DNA of 64,000 nucleotides from positions 124,001 to 188,000 of the forward strand of contig JANQBS010000013.1 of the NCBI GenBank assembly GCA_033085395.1. The letters are read 5' to 3'. This document shows, in pieces, positions 53,510 to 64,000 of this stretch. This DNA is from Xanthoparmelia taractica. Taxonomy: Eukaryota > Ascomycota > Lecanoromycetes > Lecanorales > Parmeliaceae. Each line of letters starts with the position of its first letter. The stretch's first letter is position 1. A program made the translations under genes and the position numbers. The notes under the pieces were generated by a model. That model was not told where the DNA came from. It ran no database searches and was given only the letters and a program-made list of their open reading frames with translations.

Positions 53510-55092
53510 ATGTTACCCTTCGATGCGGGACCTCACTCTTCTTTCTCGGTGATGGATGGCCGTGATACAGCGGATAATGTACCATCTATACTCTCTGATC
53601 AAAGTATCATTCTGGACTTGCCGCCGAGTTGCATCGAGTTCTCACCCTTACATCCAGATTGTTTTATGGTTGGCACATACTACTTAGAGCCCGAATCAGC
53701 CAGCCATGATACATCTATACAAGAGAACGATGACCAAATCAGTAGGCAAGTGCAGGATCGTAGTGGTAGTTTGATGCTGTTTTATCTGAAAGACGAAAAA
53801 TTGTGAGTGCTTGCATTCGTGTTTATTGGAAAAGACAAACATGACCCTGGGAATGGATGAAACTTCTGGGAAACAGCTCCGTAAAAGAACTCAGCGATAG
53901 TTTCATTTGTCTCCAATAATGGGTTGTGTGAGCAGAACTCGGCTCAGTCTCATGGGTTGAGTCCGTTGGAAACAGCAGGCTGATTTTGGAAACAGAACAA
54001 ACCGCCACACAGTGTACTTTCCTTATGCGGTGCTTGACCTTCAATTCACGCGGTTCAGGAAAGGGGTATTTGCAATTGCCACGAGCAAAGGGGCGGTTCG
54101 CCTATGCACAATGAATATTGACGGGACCGGCCCTATAGAACAGATCAAGACCTACCAGATCTTCTCTGACTCCTCAATTACCTTGTCTCTTTCGTGGAAC
54201 CGCCTAGTGTCACATTCAGATGCAATAGCGGCATCCTCATCCGATGGTCGAATTGCAATATTTGACACAAAGTACCTGCCTCCCATGACTTACACAAAGA
54301 CCGAGGCACATTCCCTCGAAGCATGGACACTCGCATGGACGACTAAAGGAGAAAACGACTTACGTCCAGAGCTGTACTCAGGAGGGGATGACTCTGTGCT
54401 ATGTAGACACGGTCTATCCGTTCGCCCCGTCAGTGGAAGCCTCAACGATGGTAACATACCTTCCCATGGATACGATTTTCGGGCGCCGCTCCGCGATACG
54501 AATACTCATATGGCAGGAGTGACTGCGATATTGCCATTACAACCCGTCTTTCATGGCGAGCAAGTCCTCCTGACTGGCAGCTATGATGAATATGTTCGAC
54601 TCCTCTTGCCCATTGCTGGAGTGTCCAGACCGAAAGTTCTAGCAGAACAGAGGCTTGGAGGAGGGGTGTGGAGTCTGAAAATCCTCGATTACGAGGTGCC
54701 AGACGATGACGCGGGTACGGAAATTCCTGGCCAAGCCCTTCATTCGTACCAAAACCCCTAGAAGCCCAGGTTTTACCCAGCTTCTGCCCTATAGCTGAGG
54801 CGTTTGGCTTTGAATATGTGGCGCTGACTCCAAATCTCTTCTAGGTCCAGTATTCAGGATACTAGCTAGTTGCATGCATGCTGGTGCAAAGATCCTGGAG
54901 GTTCGACGAGCGGAGGGCGGAAATTGGCGCATCAATGTCTTAGCAAAGTTTGTGGAGCATGAAAGTATGAATTATGCCAGCACCGGACGCCCCAGATATG
55001 GTGCCAGAGGAGTGGAGGGCTTCATCGTGGTATCCACAAGCTTTTATGATAAGAAGCTCTGTGTGTGGGAGGCGGAAGTATACAGACCCTGA
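53510..55092 (+). CDS. DPH7: Diphthine methyl ester hydrolase (Dph7/Rrt2, WDR85)
   Basis: Three exons: 53510-53802, 53996-54714 and 54845-55092; 419 aa, introns 193 nt (GTGAGT) and 130 nt (GTACGG). The joined frame gives VYFPYAVLDLQFTRFRKGVF, a WD-type strand, then DAIAASSSDGRIAIFDTKYL, LRPELYSGGDDSVLCRHGL, TNTHMAGVTAILPLQPVFHG and LLTGSYDEYVRLLLP. Across the second splice it reads DDDAGPVFRILASCMHAGAK, and the last blade ends STSFYDKKLCVWEAE. Dph7 removes the methyl ester of diphthine on eEF2 before final amidation in diphthamide synthesis. A first-intron acceptor at 53995 was chosen to keep frame. Confidence 0.9.
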
Positions 55093-55474
55093 GAGTGACA
55101 GTGGGTATCAATCCCAATGCTCACGTGTAGGCAGGACTGATTTCACGAGTCTGATGAGATCTGCACAGAGTAGTTGACCAGTGGTTTTTTAAGCAGACTT
55201 TAGCCGATAAGTCGGTGCATTGCTCAGTCGACGAAATGTGTTAGAGCCTTGCCTTCTTGGATGGTTCTCATTCCAGTCCAGATACTGTAGCTGCCAGATC
55301 GGTCTGACAAGTAGATGATTCCGAACTACTCGGACGTTCCCGGAGTCACACTTGGAGGAGACCACTGCAGACTTGTGGGCTCACATCAACTCGGGACAAG
55401 TTGTAGACCCTCATTACGCATGTCAGGCGCAAGCTTCTCGAAGTTTGATACTCTGGGCCGCGGATCAGCTCTGC
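55093..55474. other. Intergenic between convergent DPH7 and RMI1
   Basis: 382 bp without supported features. Confidence 0.4.
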
Positions 55475-56170
55475 TCAGCCCGAGACCCGTGCTTCATGCT
55501 CGTTCGCTTCGATAGCAGCCTTCAATTCCGCCTTTCTGCCCTCCTTCCAAGCCTTGTGCAGCTCTTCAATCTTGCCCCCCAGGACCGTAACCGTTGCAGG
55601 CTCTAGTAGCACAACTCCTCGTGCTACTAGCACTTTCTTCAATACCACCTTACAGCCAATGCTCATGCCTAGCCCCACCCCATCTAGTCCCTTCAGCTCA
55701 ATCCCATACACCCGTCTTCCTGCGGCATCTTGAAGCAATAATTTATGCGGTCCTCCACCTCTTTGAACGCCTGCTCCTGAACTATCTTCATCCTCCGCGG
55801 TAGCCACGCGGATAATCTCCCTTCCCTTCGTGCCCTCTCCCCTCTCCAGCGCTTCGATCGCTTCAATTTGCTCCCAGCGGCTCTTGCTCATATCCTCGAC
55901 TGCCAACACCTGCACAGCGATTGGGCCGGAAAGGCGACGCTCTTTGATATGTACATCATGCACGTCTTGGGGAAAGCAGGTTGAAGAGGATGTAGTGAGC
56001 GAGTTTGTGATGTCGGAGGCTAGGAGGCGGAAACAGGCCGTTTGTGTCAGAGCTGGCAGGGGCGTGGTGGGCCGTTGGGTTGTCAGAAAGCTGGAGAGCC
56101 ATGTCGGGTTTGGTGTGAGAGATTTCGTCGCCGTGAGTTGGGCGGATATTTGGGCGGCTGGATCTGACAT
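55475..56170 (-). CDS. RMI1: RecQ-mediated genome instability protein Rmi1
   Basis: Intronless, 231 aa. The N-terminal helical part has LTPNPTWLSSFLTTQRPTTP, then FRLLASDITNSL. The OB-fold core has LSGPIAVQVLAVEDMSKSRW, EALERGEGTKGREIIRVAT, HKLLLQDAAGRRVYGIELKG and IGCKVVLKKVLVARGVVLLE. These are the DUF1767/OB features of Rmi1. Rmi1 binds Top3 and the RecQ helicase Sgs1 and supports Holliday-junction dissolution. The protein is of the short fungal type, lacking the long C-terminus of animal RMI1. It is divergent from VPS51 with 277 bp between starts. Confidence 0.92.
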   Translation of the reverse strand: MSDPAAQISAQLTATKSLTPNPTWLSSFLTTQRPTTPLPALTQTACFRLLASDITNSLTTSSSTCFPQDVHDVHIKERRLSGPIAVQVLAVEDMSKSRWEQIEAIEALERGEGTKGREIIRVATAEDEDSSGAGVQRGGGPHKLLLQDAAGRRVYGIELKGLDGVGLGMSIGCKVVLKKVLVARGVVLLEPATVTVLGGKIEELHKAWKEGRKAELKAAIEANEHEARVSG

Positions 56171-56447
56171 TGCATAGATGTTTTGATCGGGGCCTTGTCC
56201 CTCACTTCTGAATGCAGTACCGAGGGTTACGGGTGATGATCAGATCGTTGAGATCTTCCATGGACCCTTTGCATAAGGACTATCCTTTCTTCTCAGCTGA
56301 ACCATACTCTTATAAGTTTTGATATCAATAAAAGAACAACCATGACGCTAGCAAAGGGAAGCCCTAAATAAGCGAACGTCCGCGCTTGTTGCGCTTCTTT
56401 CTCAGACCCTTGCCTTGCAGGCTGCATGCTCCAACTGTCCCTGTACG
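56171..56447. promoter_or_regulatory. Divergent promoter of RMI1 and VPS51
   Basis: 277 bp between divergent starts. The VPS51 frame is open into this region but without an ATG before 56448. Confidence 0.45.
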
Positions 56448-57197
56448 ATGGCAACAGTGACCTCGCCACGCCCCTCTAACATCTCCGCCTCCCTCGCCAG
56501 CACGCCCACCGCATCCCGCACCACCTCCCCCGCCCCAGCCCGCCGCCAACACCGCGCCGCTCTCCGCGACTACTATAACCTCAAGACCGCCGCCTCAACC
56601 GAAACACCCTCGCACCCCTACCCTTCAGAACCGGAACCCCCGTCCAGTGAGCTCGACACCTCAGATTTCGATGCAGACGCTTACGTCAAGTCCGTGCTCG
56701 CGGGGCATGGATTGGAAGAGGTGCTGAGGGTTGAGGCGGGGTTGGTCAACGAGATTAAAGGCCTAGATGGGGAGAGGAAGGCTTTGGTGTATGATAATTA
56801 TTCAAAGTTGATAACGGCCACGGATACGATTAGGAAGATGAGGGATAATATGGATCCGTTGACGCCGACGACTAGTACGCTGAGTCCGGCTGTGGCGCAT
56901 ATTGCGGAGACGGCGAGGGGTTTGGTGGCGAGGGTGGGGGAAGGGAATGTTGGGGATGACGCTGATGGTGGGGAGGAAATTGTGGAGGCGGAAAAGGTGA
57001 AGAGGAGGAGGCAGAAGGATACGGTGAGGTGGGTGCTGGGGACGCCGAGGAGGTTGGGGGTGTTGTTCGATGAAGAGAGGGTGGATGATGCGAAGAGGGA
57101 TTGGGAGGAGATACAGGGGATACTACAGAGATGGCGAGATGTTGCTGGCGTTGAAGAGTTGAGGGATAAATGTCAACAGATAATGAGCAAAATCTGA
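56448..57197 (+). CDS. VPS51: GARP/EARP tethering complex subunit Vps51
   Basis: Intronless, 249 aa. The first 35 residues are Ser/Thr/Pro/Ala-rich. ALRDYYNLK (about 37-45) is the short N-terminal motif used by Vps51 to contact a Golgi t-SNARE. The conserved helical region includes DADAYVKSVLAGHGLEEVLR, then GERKALVYDNYSKLITATDT and RKMRDNMDPL, which is diagnostic for the family. The C-terminus is a basic helix with KVKRRRQKDTVRWVL. GARP tethers endosome-derived vesicles at the trans-Golgi. The protein is short, like yeast Vps51 rather than the longer animal form. Codon usage changes from C-ending to G-ending partway. Confidence 0.93.
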   Translation: MATVTSPRPSNISASLASTPTASRTTSPAPARRQHRAALRDYYNLKTAASTETPSHPYPSEPEPPSSELDTSDFDADAYVKSVLAGHGLEEVLRVEAGLVNEIKGLDGERKALVYDNYSKLITATDTIRKMRDNMDPLTPTTSTLSPAVAHIAETARGLVARVGEGNVGDDADGGEEIVEAEKVKRRRQKDTVRWVLGTPRRLGVLFDEERVDDAKRDWEEIQGILQRWRDVAGVEELRDKCQQIMSKI

Positions 57198-57379
57198 GCA
57201 AGTCGGTTTCAATGGCAGAGAATCTTGGCATCGAGTCCGGAGCATTGTGCATGCAAATCGTCAGAGTGCGCCTCTCGCAATGCAGTAGGTCTTCCAGAAT
57301 ATCCTGTGCGTCTAACGCGCCAAAATGCTGCAAAAGCTGAATATCCAAGAACCATCACTTCTAATCATAGGCACCTGCC

Positions 57380-60300
57380 TTAGACGAGGGCCTCCCAACC
57401 CTGAATAGTCCAAGGAGCAAACATGATAGCTCTCTGTGCATCATCGAACTTTCTCGTTCCCAAATAAGCCTTTGAAAGATCGGTTGCATCAAGAAGACCT
57501 CCAGGCGGACAAGCTTTGGTTGCTGTAAGCACAGCCATTTCTGCAGGATAGCTTTCTCCTGAGAGACCAGCCAGCTGCGACCAACCATAGGGCTGGAAAG
57601 GTGCAAGCATGATCGTGGAGGTCGCTTGCGACATCTCGGATGCGTCTTGCCCTTCCTCGCCAGGGAAAAGCGCAGCCATAGTCGTCAGTAGCTTTGCAAC
57701 CTTACTTTGCTCCTGTGAAGTCAAAGAGTCACGGGTTCGCAATCCTTCTAAATCCGCAGTCACGGCCTCAATGGTGTCTCGGTCATCGTCTAGAACAGCG
57801 ATGACACCAAGGAGAATGATAGCGCCTGAGTGACCAGGGTTTTTTTCTACGCAATCGAACAACTGCTCTCGAGCCACGGTCCGTTCATTGTCGCCACCTT
57901 TCGCCCAGAGTACCTGTGCCAGAAGACACACTATGTCAGGGTTACCTTGTGTCTCTTCCAGAGCGCTCCGAAACATGCTGATCGCTGGGTCCATCATCCC
58001 TTGATAGTAGTAGGCTAAACCAGCTGTCATATGCGCCGAGAGTCGGACTCTCCGACGAGCCTCGTTCTTCACGTCTTCTTCTTCGGAGAGATTGAGAGCT
58101 GTCTCTGCATTTTCGGCAGCAGCAGCAAATTCTCGTTCTGCCAATTGTGCTCGACCTAGATCAGCTTTTGCTATAGCGAAACGTATGAGAATGACAGCGG
58201 ATTCTGACTTCTCGTACTCCGCTTCCAGGTTTGAAGCAACTACGTCAAGTGTAGCTGCTGCATCGCCAAAATCGCCGATTCGCTCAGCAAATAGGGATGA
58301 GAGATGCTGGAAAGCCAAATCCGTGGAAACTTGGCAGCGCAATTGATGGAGAGCGAACAGTGGCTGGATAGCGCTTGTCGTGCTGCTCAATTTAGAGGAA
58401 AGGAGATGATCGAATGTGCACATGGCAAATTGCTGCTTTATCATGGTAGAGGATGAGTCCGCTATCTCAAAAGCGTGGGTGAACAAATGTCGAGCTTCAT
58501 TGACTTCTCCCATTTGCATGGCCAATAGACCCTGCCCAAGCCACGCTTGAGCATAGTCGGGATCAGAAGATTGCGCACGGGTGTAAGCGTCATTGGCAAG
58601 CTGAAGATCATTCTGTATCAGATATAGAGTCCCCAGATTTGTCCATACTCTTGCATTCTTATCATTGAGGTAAAGACTACGGACGAATGAATGCTGTGAG
58701 ACTTTTGGGTTGAGGTCCGTCGTCACTACACCAAGAGAGTTCCAGAACTCGGCGTTACCAGCTTCGAGTTCGATCGCTTTTTTAAACGCCTGTACAGATG
58801 CTTTGAGGTGTTTCAGTAGCTTCTTCCTAGGATGCGTTCCAGGCCCGTCTTGGCTGCAAACGTGTGCACGATGCTCTGTCCAGCCGAGATTATACCACGC
58901 AACAGCTCTGGCATGAATATCATTGGCACAAGCGTGAATCGCTCGTTTTTGCGCCAATATCGCGGCACTTATGCTGAACTGGAAAGGAGAAAGCGTCTGT
59001 TGATTGGGCTGAAGTACAGTCTGCAACGTCTCACCATTTATTCCATCAATCTCTGCCAGAATGTTGTACACTTGGAGATCGATGTCAGCCTCCAGAAGCG
59101 ATAGCACAACTTGGGTCGGAAGCCTTGAAGCATAGGCTGATACATATGTAAATATGGAACAAGCGTCACCAATTGCTTTCCATAGGTTAAAAGCTTCATG
59201 GTGTTCTTTTGCAATATTCTTAGCAACTTCTATTGCTTCACTCGCGGTATCTGCTGCGCGGCCAAAGAAGCCAAGTTCAATGCTGTGCCAAGCACCTTCG
59301 ACGAGACTTTGCAACAGTGCAATAGAGACTCCATATTCGGCAGGTCTAATATTTAAGACCTCCTTATATTCAGCAACGGCATCATCATACCTGCCCACCT
59401 CTCGCTTTACATTTGCGAGCATGTATTTCGAAAACCAGATATCCGTGACGCTACCGTCTTTGGAAGTCCCCTCAAGTTGTTGGGCGTGTTCTAGGGCTTT
59501 GGTAGCCGCAATGTAACGGCCTGAGTTATGATAACTTTCGCCGAGGCCTACCCAGCAATGGTACATTTCGGGAGAGGATCGTAATGCTGACTGAAAAGAG
59601 ACAATGCTTTTTGAATATTCCTGGTTGTTGAGCTGAACAACTCCTAGAGCTGCAAAAGGCCAGCTGACTCCTTTCCTTTTCGATCCAGGAGCTGCTCTAA
59701 CTTTGCCAGACTCCACCACTCGCTGGGCGACAACTTCAACTAGGTCCCATTCGCCTGATTTGGCGAATGACTGAGCCAGGCGCTCTGCGGCTTCGATTTC
59801 GGATGATGAGAGTTCAAAAGCTTTTTGGAAGCATTTTCGAGCACGCTTCTTGTCTCTGCCGTAGTCAGCATAATAAATCCCAAGTATCGTGTAGGCAGGC
59901 GCATAGTTCAAGTCTGCCTGCAGCGAAGCAATAAATCGTGCATACGCGCCTTCACGATTCTTGCGCGCCTTGCTAGAGGTTTCCATATTCCAGATGCACA
60001 TGCCAATCCGATACAGCGTTTGAGATCTTAGGGATTTTGCTGCTGTGTCAGAGCCTCCAATTTCTGGAAGGCAAGCCTCAAGCTCATGCAAGCTCGTCTT
60101 ACGGTCGCCATTTAAGGCTTTGCACCAGGCCGCCTCGGCTTTTATTTTAGGATCATAGTTCCGCTGCAAAGCACGATCGAAGAAGTCGATGGCTTTAACG
60201 TAGTCCTCCTGCTCTTCGTATATCAAACCAACGCCAATCAGTGCAGAACTTTCAATAGGTTTGCGGTGAAGTACGGTTTCAAATAATCCCATCGCTTCTG

Positions 60301-61706
60301 GATGATGTCGTGGTGCTTGAAATTGTACCAATGCTGTGGCAAGTGTGATTCTCAGTGCATCGAAGGAGTTTTCAAGGGCTAGTCCAGACATGCTGGATTC
60401 ATTCGAAACCCGCTGCAGCCCTTGTCTTGCTGTGGACACGGCGCTTTCATATTCCTCGAGATGTAAGTACATGAGCCCCATGATACGGTGCGCTAAAATT
60501 GATGATGAGCTCTCTTCCAGGCCTTCAGTCATGAGAATGAGCCTGTCCTCCCCAGACAATGGGGAGATGTCTTCACTCTCTCCGTTTTGCTCCTGGGCAG
60601 AATCTGTCAGTCTCGGAAATGGAGAGAAGTCGCTGTCAAGGAAGCCTCTCAGCAGCTTGCTGAGCCCAATTTCTGGAAACAATTTGATGAACTCTCTGAG
60701 TAATCCAGAATCCATCCCCTCGATATCTGCGACATCTTTCCACTGCAGATCGATTGTCCAGGCAAGCAGGAACTGGCGCTTTAGGATAACCATTCCTTGC
60801 GCCATCTTCTGGACTTGCTGCCTTTTCGCTGCCTTCTTTGCTGTCGGTACCACGGTGAGGGTGTCATATGCATGCTGGAGGAGTTTTTCCTCGTATTGAC
60901 GTCGTATCTCGTCATCGTGGGTCCAGTTGATAACATTCTCATATAGCGACTCCAGTGGACTGTTTCCTAACACTTCCTTTTTGACCTCCGAAGTGACTTG
61001 GTCGATTCGAGCTCCAAGACGAGTCCGTCGTTGCCCAATTTCAGTATTAATTTTCTCCTTTTCTTCGGCTTCTACTATGTCTGCAATTCTGGAATATGTG
61101 AAATCAGGATGGGGAATTCGTCCTTCGAGATAGTCATACAGAGAAGTAGTTGGCAATAGGACCTCCAAAGAATGTTTGTATTGTGCCCTAGAACCGTACT
61201 TTTTGGCATTGTCTGTGTACTTGTGCACGACCGACTCGCAGCGTATCTTGTCATTGCTGACACCACAAATCTATCAGCCACAACATCACATCACCCACCA
61301 TTCGAGAATGATTGCTTCACGTACTCATCCATATGTATCTCCGCTAATCGAATGGCAGCATCGTGATAATCATCAAGCTTTTTACCAGCTTGCTTTTCGT
61401 AAAGACCCACGAGGCCTTGCCATGCCAAGGCATCCTTGTCTTTTATCCCAATGGCAATTTTGTAAGCTTTTTCGGATTCTTCATTCTGATCCAACTTTTC
61501 GAGCGCACGGCCTAAGAATACATTACTAGAGGCGGCAGAGTCAGTCCCACCACCGATGAAATAAGGGTGATTTGTGCGAATATATACGCATGATAGTTGT
61601 TTGGATCTGTCTTCAGCACCGTCTTGGCCTGATCAATTGCATCCTGATACTTGTTCGCATCCAAAGCAGTTTTTGCGGCTTTGAGAGCTGCCTTTGTGCC
61701 GGACAT
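57380..61706 (-). CDS. SKI3: Ski complex TPR scaffold Ski3 (TTC37)
   Basis: Three exons: 61706-61588, 61525-61325 and 61256-57380; 1398 aa, introns 62 and 68 nt (GTATAT, GTACGT donors). It begins MSGTKAALKAAKTALDANKY, the Ski3 N-terminus, followed by KTVLKTDPNNYHANVFLGRA and many TPR repeats to the end (for example WVGLGESYHNSGRYIAATKA; WNSLGVVTTDLNPKVSQHSF; YAQAWLGQGLLAMQMGEVNE). Exon 3 opens CESVVHKYTDNAKKYGSRAQ and includes LPTTSLYDYLEGR. It ends APWTIQGWEALV. With Ski2 and Ski8 it feeds cytoplasmic mRNA 3'-to-5' into the exosome. It is convergent with VPS51 (182 bp apart). Confidence 0.95.
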
Positions 61707-62128
61707 GCTGTAGGAGTACGGTCACCTTGGTGTCTGGAATTGATGGCATGGCTAGCAAGAAACGTCAGAATGAAATGAATATAAAACCATCAGTGAAGCA
61801 CAGGAATGTCGGACGATGCATTCGCTTTACACCGTTTTTCGGGAGATTTGCAGCTGGACTGATCGGAGCAGTCAGGTGTCGGGCAAATGCACTCGTCATT
61901 TGCCGCCTTATTATAGTTGCCGTTTGTATGTTCTATCTCCTCTCGGGCCCCTCCAGATCAGACTGCCTTGTAGTACAAAACATTCGAGTGATTCAACAGT
62001 ATAATTAGCTTCTATGCTTGTGTTCTCACCAACTAATGTGGCAGATGTAGCAACAAAACAGCCTTGTGAACCTCTGCCTACACTCCTACCTCTGGTCTGG
62101 ACCACCACTCCGGCCGCTGCGACTGCCC
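61707..62128. promoter_or_regulatory. Divergent promoter of SKI3 and the GH5 gene
   Basis: 422 bp between divergent starts; no named site seen. Confidence 0.4.
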
Positions 62129-64000
62129 ATGGCGCCCCTGCGCCTAAGGATAGAGGGGCGAACCTTTCGCGACAGTGAAAATAGGGAGGTCATACTGCGT
62201 GGGATCAATGTCGCCGGAGACGCCAAGTTCCCAACAGACCCCGATTTACCCTCGAACAATCCCGACAGGTTCTACGAAGGGGACGGGCTATCTTTTGTTG
62301 GCAGACCATTTTCCATAGACGAGGCTCACACGCACTTTTCGCGGCTGAGAAGATGGGGATACAATTTGATACGTTACATATTCACATGGGAAGCCATTGA
62401 GCATGCCGGCCCCGGGAAATATGACGAGGAGTGGGTTCAGCATACTATTGAGGTCTTGAGACTGGCAAAGGGTTATGGCTTCTACGTATTCATGGATCCT
62501 CATCAAGATGTCTGGTCTCGGTTCACTGGTGGTTCCGGTGCACCCATGTGGACAGTATACGCAATGGGACTCAATCCACGGTCATTCTCTTCCACTCAAG
62601 CGTCTTGGGTTCACAACACATACCCTGACCCTGCCAACTATCCTAAAATGATCTGGGCAACGAATTATACGCGGTTGGCGTGTCAAGTCATCTTCACCAT
62701 GTTCTTTGGAGGAAAAGACTTCACGCCCAAAGCCATCATTGATGGAAAGAACATCCAAGACTACCTGCAGGATCACTTCGTCGAAGCGTGTCGTCACCTT
62801 ACTTTAAGGATTCGTGAAGCGGGAGATATCGAGAACGATGTCGTTATTGGGTGGGAGAGTATGAACGAGCCGAATCGAGGCCTCATTGGCTGGCAGGATG
62901 TTTCCACCATTCCTACTGAACAGAAGCTACAGAAAGGTCCTTCGCCGACTGCATGGCAAGCAATGTTGACTGGCTCTGGTAGAGCGTGCGAAATAGATAC
63001 CTGGGACTTTGGCGGGTTAGGACCATATAAATCTGGCACTGAGCTAGTGGACCCCAAAGGAGAGTCGGCTTGGCTACCAGCAGACTATGATGACTCAAGG
63101 TACGGCTGGAAGAGGGATCCAGGGTGGAAATTGGGAGAATGTATCTGGGCACAGCATGGGATTTGGGACCCATCGACCGATCAGTTACTGAAGAAGGATT
63201 ACTTTGCGAGGCAGCCGAAGAGTGGTAGGAAAATCGACTATGAGTTTTTCACAAACAATTACTTCATGCCATACTATCGGAGACATCAGAAAGCCATCAC
63301 AAGCGTACATGAAAACGCTATAATGTTTTGCCAACCACCCGTCCTCGAAATACCCCCTTCAATCAAAGGCACTGATGACGATGACCCAAACATGGTCTTT
63401 GCTCCTCATTTCTATGACGGCGTCACTTTAATGACGAAGAAATGGTGAGTGTAACATTTCTGGTTGCAAGAGAGCTAGCTGAACCATAATGGCAGGAATC
63501 GATACTGGAATGTTGATGTTTTTGGAATTCTGCGAGGAAAATATCTGTCCCCAGCATTTGCTGTCAAAGTAGGCGAGACGGCAATCAGAAATTGCTTCAG
63601 AGATCAACTCTCTGCCATCAGGAAAGAAGGAATGGAGTATATGGGAAATCATCCTTGCATCTTCACGGAAATCGGTATACCCTACGACATGGACAATAAA
63701 TACGCTTACAAAACTGGTGACTATTCGAGTCAGTCGTCCGCCATGGACGCAAATCATTTCGCACTTGAAGGTTGCGGCTGCAATGGCTACGCTTTGTGGT
63801 TATACATGGCTACGGTATGTCGACAGAGTTCTCGTCATCAGCCTCACACGATGGCTGACGGTATTAGAATAACCATGAATGGGGCGACCTTTGGAATGGG
63901 GAAGACCTTTCAATTTTCTCGCTCGACGACAAGCCTCTACCTCTCCATCCGGAACCCAATTCAGAAGTACCAGGTCCGACCCCCAATGCCTCTACTGTCT
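62129..64000 (+). CDS. GH5 glycosidase, EGCrP2/Egh1 sterylglucosidase-like, 3' end cut
   Basis: Exons 62129-63444, 63496-63814 and 63868 to the edge; introns 51 and 53 nt (GTGAGT, GTATGT). The start at 62129 gives MAPLRLRIEGRTFRDSENRE, then LRGINVAGDAKFP, the GH5 N-terminal strand. The body shows RRWGYNLIRYIFTWEAIEHA, FYVFMDPHQDVWSRFTGGSG, and VIGWESMNEPNRG (acid/base Glu in NEP, about residue 249). The nucleophile Glu is probably in CIFTEIGIPYD in exon 2. The long insertions match the GH5_12 fungal group that includes EGCrP1/EGCrP2 and yeast Egh1, which hydrolyse glucosylceramide or ergosterol beta-glucoside. The substrate cannot be decided here. No signal peptide, consistent with an intracellular enzyme. 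Confidence 0.9.

Noticed and set aside
1..64000. Biosynthetic cluster, CRISPR, prophage or bacterial-type operon
   Set aside because: The genes are unrelated eukaryotic housekeeping functions with introns; the lone 2-oxoglutarate oxygenase has no synthase, transporter or regulator next to it.

Overview
This is a stretch of nuclear genome from a filamentous ascomycete (Pezizomycotina). The evidence is the mix of intronless and intron-bearing genes, 44-160 nt introns with GT..AG ends and CTAAC/CTGAC branch-like motifs, a DIM-2-type cytosine DNA methyltransferase, a DASH-complex kinetochore subunit (Spc34), an Avo2-like ankyrin protein and a GH5 sterylglucosidase-type enzyme. Several genes belong to fungus-only families. 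I cannot fix the class from sequence alone; Dothideomycetes or Leotiomycetes would both fit. Exon-intron structures were assembled by hand from reading frames and splice signals.

Layout. 1-4.7 kb: an Mtf2-like mitochondrial protein (cut by the left edge), CMR1 and a coiled-coil protein. 4.7-12.7 kb: a doubtful small gene, the DIM-2-like methyltransferase and a four-exon F-box/LRR-like protein. 13.4-20.3 kb: VAC14, a small glycine-zipper membrane protein and EMG1/NEP1. 20.3-27.5 kb: a four-exon gene of unknown function, TAF12, a weak dsRNA-binding-like candidate and SPC34. 28-34.4 kb: RPN3, an AVO2-like ankyrin protein, COQ1 and VMA12 (with a GC-AG intron). 34.7-41.3 kb: a 2-oxoglutarate oxygenase, a 2-kb gene-poor stretch, allantoinase behind an inverted GATA-site pair, and a fungal hypothetical protein. 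41.5-49.2 kb: a REB1-type Myb protein, a 2-kb gap, an eight-exon CorA-like transporter and a complete 805-bp hAT-family transposon derivative just 3' of it. 50.2-64 kb: a 70-residue conserved protein, RPN12, a DUF1917 protein, DPH7, RMI1, VPS51, SKI3 and a GH5 enzyme (cut by the right edge).

Most genes are unrelated housekeeping functions: 26S proteasome (RPN3, RPN12), ribosome and translation (EMG1, DPH7), RNA decay (SKI3), genome stability (CMR1, RMI1, DIM-2), membrane traffic and vacuole (VAC14, VMA12, VPS51), transcription (TAF12, REB1-like), mitochondrion (COQ1, Mtf2-like), mitosis (SPC34) and purine catabolism (allantoinase). No secondary-metabolite cluster, CRISPR array or confident tRNA/rRNA gene is visible. 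The most distinctive items are the hAT derivative with perfect 16-bp ends, an 8-bp target duplication and an intact stand-alone hATC-domain ORF; the PCP (rather than PCQ) catalytic motif of the methyltransferase; and the unrecognised four-exon gene at 21.3-22.3 kb.
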